Shown here piece by piece: positions 6,194 to 8,708 of a stretch of 8,708 bases of DNA. The notes under the pieces were generated by a model. That model searched no databases. It was not told the origin of the DNA and saw only the letters and a program-made list of their open reading frames with translations. Origin of the DNA: Lachnospiraceae bacterium (lineage in GTDB: Bacteria > Bacillota_A > Clostridia > Lachnospirales > Lachnospiraceae); the NCBI GenBank assembly GCA_024690425.1, contig JAILCT010000036.1, forward strand, positions 1 to 8,708, written 5' to 3'. Both the position numbers and the translations under genes were made by a program. Each line of letters begins with the position of its first letter. The first letter of the stretch is position 1.

Positions 6194-6675
6194 ATCCCTT
6201 CATTACGGTCAAGATCGATATGATAGACGCTGCGGTAATCCGATGCAAGAGCGGTTATCATCTTATCCTGCTGCTCGCACCGTACCTGCTCGCTTATCAG
6301 CTGTTCCTTAAGGTTATTGTGTGTTTTCTCATCGTACTGGTCGGTGACATCAGCTATAAAGACATAGTAGATGCCGCCGTAATTATCTGTTTCGGTATAG
6401 AGACCGTAATCATCTATCCACCGTACCTGGCCGTCCTTTCGGATGATGCGGTATATGATATGGTCGAAATTCTCACTGCTCACCCTTATCTGGTCATTTA
6501 CGGAATCGGTTACCGAAGCATAATCATCCGGATGCAGCATGCCCTTGAATGTATTTCCGGTAAGTGATCTGAAATCATCGGGACCGTCGCATCCGAACAG
6601 ACTTATAACAGCCTCGTTGACGTAGATTATCTCTTCATCCCCTTTGGCCCTGTAGATAAAGAATCCGCCCGGCAT
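6187..6675 (-). CDS. PAS-domain fragment of a sensor kinase or GGDEF-type protein
   Basis: Residues 1-113 are a PAS fold of the PAS_3 type: PGGFFIYRAKGDEEIIYVN, FKGMLHPDDY, and the PAC part RKDGQVRWIDDYG with GGIYYVFIADVTDQ. Such domains sense ligands or redox state and pass the signal to an attached output domain. A polar helix follows (THNNLKEQLISEQVRCEQQ), then the first residues of a second domain (LASDYRSVYHIDLDRNEGIC). That domain is typical of clostridial hybrid kinases but is cut by a stop right after it begins. No output domain remains. The start is also abrupt: the PAS begins at the ATG, and the upstream sequence is the plus-strand receiver read backwards, without a ribosome binding site. 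I regard this as an isolated gene fragment. HisKA and HATPase_c regions are not present on either side. Confidence 0.7.
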   Translation of the reverse strand: MPGGFFIYRAKGDEEIIYVNEAVISLFGCDGPDDFRSLTGNTFKGMLHPDDYASVTDSVNDQIRVSSENFDHIIYRIIRKDGQVRWIDDYGLYTETDNYGGIYYVFIADVTDQYDEKTHNNLKEQLISEQVRCEQQDKMITALASDYRSVYHIDLDRNEGIC

Positions 6676-6679
6676 ATGC
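6190..6679. repeat. Short imperfect inverted repeat flanking the PAS fragment
   Basis: ACATATCCC at 6190-6198 (minus strand GGGATATGT) and GGCATATGC at 6671-6679 match at 7 of 9 positions in inverted orientation, sharing GG.ATATG. They lie exactly at the two places where protein homology breaks. Both encode Gly-Ile-Cys in the reading frames concerned. The repeat is short enough to be chance or microhomology at a chimeric join; no recombinase gene is nearby. Confidence 0.35.
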
Positions 6680-6715
6680 TGCGACCTTGCGGAAAGCGGA
6701 GAAGAATGTCTTGAT

Positions 6716-8215
6716 ATGTGCCGGAAGAATACCTATGATCTGATCCTTCTCGATCACCGTATGCCGGGTATGGATGGTGTGGAAACACTGATGCATTTAG
6801 GGGAGATATTCCGGAAAAAAGGTTTGGAAACTCCTGTCATATGTCATACCGCGGACGAAGGGAAGAACTATATAAACCTGTATAAGGCAGCAGGCTTTGC
6901 GGATGTCCTCATTAAGCCCGTCGATCCGGGTAAGCTTATGGTCACGCTGATGACCTATCTCCCGGATGGTGGATATGAGCTTCCGGGTGAAGAAGAGAAG
7001 AAGATACATATACAGGAGGAGATGGCAACCCTGCCCGACTGGTTAAAGACGGTAACAGGGCTTAATATCATGTCCGGCATAGAACACTGCGACTCGGCAT
7101 ATGATTATATGGATGCCCTTACGGTATTCGCAGGTTCGATAGAAGAAAAAGCCGATGATATCGAGAAGTTTGAAAGGGAAGAGAACTGGCCCATGTATCT
7201 TCTTAGGGTCCATTCACTGAAGAGTATTGCAAGGCTTGTGGGTGCGGATTCCGTAGCCGATAAGGCAGCCGATCTTGAGTATGCCGGAGCGCGGCATGAA
7301 TATGCACTTGTTCATGTGCTGACTCTTAAGCTTCTGGAAGAATACAGGGGTATGCTTAAGTCCCTTGAGAACCTTCTTATGAAGAAGGTAAGGCAGGAGA
7401 GATCCTCACAGCGTGCGATACTGTTTATAGGAGATGATAACGGGATCGTATCAAGGGGTATAACCAATTCCCTTGAGAATGAAGGCTTTCATGTCATACA
7501 TGTTAAGGATATACCGGAGGTGATACTCAATCACCGCGCGGATTCGGATGTACTTATATATTATCCTTCGGGAGATAACGATCATATAAAGGTCGTAAGC
7601 ACGATGCTTGCCGAGATGTGTCATGATGATGACAAGACCCTGTGTCTTGCGGGTGATCCTCTTGACATCGAAGCAGCGAGGGATATCCACGGCAGTGACA
7701 GTATTGCCGCGGTATACCAGCGCCCCATCAACCTTGACAAGATGGCTGCGGACATGGCTGGGTATTACGACATGCATGCCGGAAGCGACAGGATGAGAAC
7801 GATACTTGTTATCGATGATGATCCTGATTTTCTCCATATCATGGAACGGTGGCTGTCTGATTTTTACAATGTCGACTGCTCGCATTCGGGGGCGGGAGCC
7901 ATTGCCTATCTTGACAGGAAGAGGCCCGACCTTATCCTGCTTGATTACGAGATGCCTGGTATGAACGGTGAGCAGGTGATGCAGCGGAACCGCTCCAATC
8001 CCACGAATGACAGGATCCCGATAATCTTCCTTACCGGCAGGAACGATAAGGAAGGGGTCCTAAAGATTCTCGAACAAAGGCCTGACGGATACCTTCTTAA
8101 ATCAATGCCTCATGAGGAACTGTTGGATGCACTTGAGAAGTTCTTCGAGCAGAGTGCGACCTCCTTCTCGATGAGGGCATTAAACTCTTCTGCCGGGAGC
8201 GGCTTCGAAAAATAA
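6716..8215 (+). CDS. C-terminal part of a hybrid histidine kinase: REC-HPt-pseudoREC-REC
   Basis: The frame is open from 6656 and shows receiver homology from about 6677 (CDLAESGEECLDMC); the first ATG, 6716, lies inside that receiver. From this ATG, residues 1-85 are REC1 without its acidic pocket (phosphoacceptor D13 in LLDHRMPGMDG, T45, K67). Residues 130-225 are an HPt domain with H166 in VHSLKSIARLVGA. Residues 233-350 are a degenerate receiver with no Asp at the phosphorylation site (LIYYPSG). Residues 361-478 are a full REC3 (DDD 367-369, D410 in LLDYEMPGMNG, T440, K462). This is the tail of a phosphorelay kinase; the sensor, HisKA and HATPase_c parts are missing. There is no plausible ribosome binding site at 6716. 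The last 20 or so residues (after KFFEQ) are antisense to the EAL gene and not family-like. Probably a truncated pseudogene; HPt and REC3 could still function if expressed. Confidence 0.8.
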   Translation: MCRKNTYDLILLDHRMPGMDGVETLMHLGEIFRKKGLETPVICHTADEGKNYINLYKAAGFADVLIKPVDPGKLMVTLMTYLPDGGYELPGEEEKKIHIQEEMATLPDWLKTVTGLNIMSGIEHCDSAYDYMDALTVFAGSIEEKADDIEKFEREENWPMYLLRVHSLKSIARLVGADSVADKAADLEYAGARHEYALVHVLTLKLLEEYRGMLKSLENLLMKKVRQERSSQRAILFIGDDNGIVSRGITNSLENEGFHVIHVKDIPEVILNHRADSDVLIYYPSGDNDHIKVVSTMLAEMCHDDDKTLCLAGDPLDIEAARDIHGSDSIAAVYQRPINLDKMAADMAGYYDMHAGSDRMRTILVIDDDPDFLHIMERWLSDFYNVDCSHSGAGAIAYLDRKRPDLILLDYEMPGMNGEQVMQRNRSNPTNDRIPIIFLTGRNDKEGVLKILEQRPDGYLLKSMPHEELLDALEKFFEQSATSFSMRALNSSAGSGFEK

Positions 8216-8708
8216 TAACCCTGGATTATCTGGCAGCCCGTGCTCTTTAACATATCATACTGGGCCTGCTCTTCCACACCTTCGGCGACAACGGGAACAT
8301 TAAGGAACCTGGATATATCCATCACAAGTTCGCACAGCTTAAGGCTCTTCTCATCCTTTAACATATACCTGACAAACTGCATATCCATCTTAAGCACATC
8401 TATGGGGATGGTCGTCAGCATGTTGAGCGAAGAGTATCCCGAACCGAAATCGTCCATTTCGATCTTAAACCCTTTTTTCCTCAGTTCATTGACTACTTCT
8501 ATAAGGCGGGAAGCATTATCGGAATAAGCACTCTCGGTTATCTCAAGCAGGAGTTCGCTGCTTGTAAGATCATTCTTCTCAAGTATGGCCTGGAGCCTGC
8601 CTTCCAGATCCGGATCGTAGATATCTATTCTGGATACATTAACCGAAACAGGAAGGGTAAAGTCATACCGTTTCTTCCACTTTGCGATCTGCGATGCTGC
8701 CTCTTCCC
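8110..8708 (-). CDS. EAL-domain cyclic-di-GMP phosphodiesterase, C-terminal part; 5' end off window
   Basis: The minus-strand frame is open from 8706 to the TGA at 8110-8112 and encodes the last two thirds of an EAL domain, which hydrolyses cyclic di-GMP to pGpG. Visible family motifs are PVSVNVSRID (substrate/metal Asn), LLLEITESA (metal Glu), MDDFGSGYSSL (Asp pair), VLKMDMQF (catalytic Lys), VAEGVE (Glu) and QGYYFSKPLP. The EAL motif itself lies beyond the right edge. All catalytic residues inside the window are present, so this half looks active. What precedes the EAL domain (often GGDEF or PAS) cannot be seen. The domain naturally finishes near FNALIEKE; the further residues to the stop (ALCSKNFSSASNSSS) are the reverse of the plus-strand receiver gene, which it overlaps by 106 bases. 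That suggests the original 3' end is lost at about 8150. Confidence 0.85.
   Translation of the reverse strand, partial: EEAASQIAKWKKRYDFTLPVSVNVSRIDIYDPDLEGRLQAILEKNDLTSSELLLEITESAYSDNASRLIEVVNELRKKGFKIEMDDFGSGYSSLNMLTTIPIDVLKMDMQFVRYMLKDEKSLKLCELVMDISRFLNVPVVAEGVEEQAQYDMLKSTGCQIIQGYYFSKPLPAEEFNALIEKEVALCSKNFSSASNSSS

Noticed and set aside
6169..6567. Plus-strand hydrophobic frame of 132 codons resembling a membrane protein
   Set aside because: It is the reverse of the PAS fragment, whose PAS/PAC motifs are unmistakable; the hydrophobicity comes from antisense of polar codons.
7451..7885. Minus-strand 144-codon frame across the hybrid kinase tail
   Set aside because: Antisense to the pseudo-receiver and REC3; no ribosome binding site and no family features.
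1..8708. CRISPR array, tRNA/rRNA genes, insertion sequence or integrase
   Set aside because: No regularly spaced repeats, no cloverleaf-like or rRNA-like stretch, and no transposase or recombinase reading frame were seen on either strand.

Overview
The window looks like chromosomal DNA from a mid-GC Firmicute, most likely a Lachnospiraceae-type clostridium. The grounds are strong AGGAGG-like ribosome binding sites, heavy use of AGG and ATA codons, GTG starts alongside ATG, and multi-domain hybrid kinases with REC-HPt-REC tails plus an EAL protein. The taxon is an inference from style; no marker gene is present.

Left arm (1-1600), minus strand: an HD-domain phosphohydrolase is followed by a NeuD/PglD-like left-handed beta-helix acyltransferase that runs off the left edge. 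The acyltransferase has lost, or never had, the first part of its N-terminal Rossmann lobe, and it has no normal start codon. A good extended -10 promoter lies upstream of the HD gene.

Centre (1638-5868), mostly plus strand: a HAD-family 5'-nucleotidase-like protein comes first. It converges on a small two-helix membrane protein (minus strand), and the two overlapping 3' ends are built from a REP/RAYT-type palindrome. Then, behind a clear sigma-A-type promoter (TTAACA-17-TAAAAT), comes a macro-domain protein with a C-terminal XRE-like helical domain. It is followed by a von Willebrand A (VWA) protein with an intact MIDAS and a PlsC-like acyltransferase carrying an inserted zinc ribbon. The macro-helical protein and the VWA protein form the most interesting intact module: probably ADP-ribose-linked signalling or stress physiology, with no assigned pathway.

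Right arm (5840-8708): a patchwork of signalling-protein pieces, almost all visibly incomplete. On the minus strand there is a receiver domain without its N-terminal acidic pocket, and directly upstream a PAS fragment. On the plus strand there is the C-terminal part of a hybrid kinase (REC-HPt-pseudoREC-REC) that begins in the middle of its first receiver. On the minus strand again, the end of an EAL phosphodiesterase runs off the right edge. No HisKA or HATPase_c kinase core is present. The junctions at about 6190 and 6675 are sharp and carry a short inverted repeat. Inverting the piece between them would fuse the PAS fragment in frame to the plus-strand receiver. This is either real rearrangement and decay of hybrid-kinase genes or a chimera from amplification or assembly; the sequence alone cannot decide. 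No tRNA, rRNA, CRISPR, transposase or integrase gene was found.
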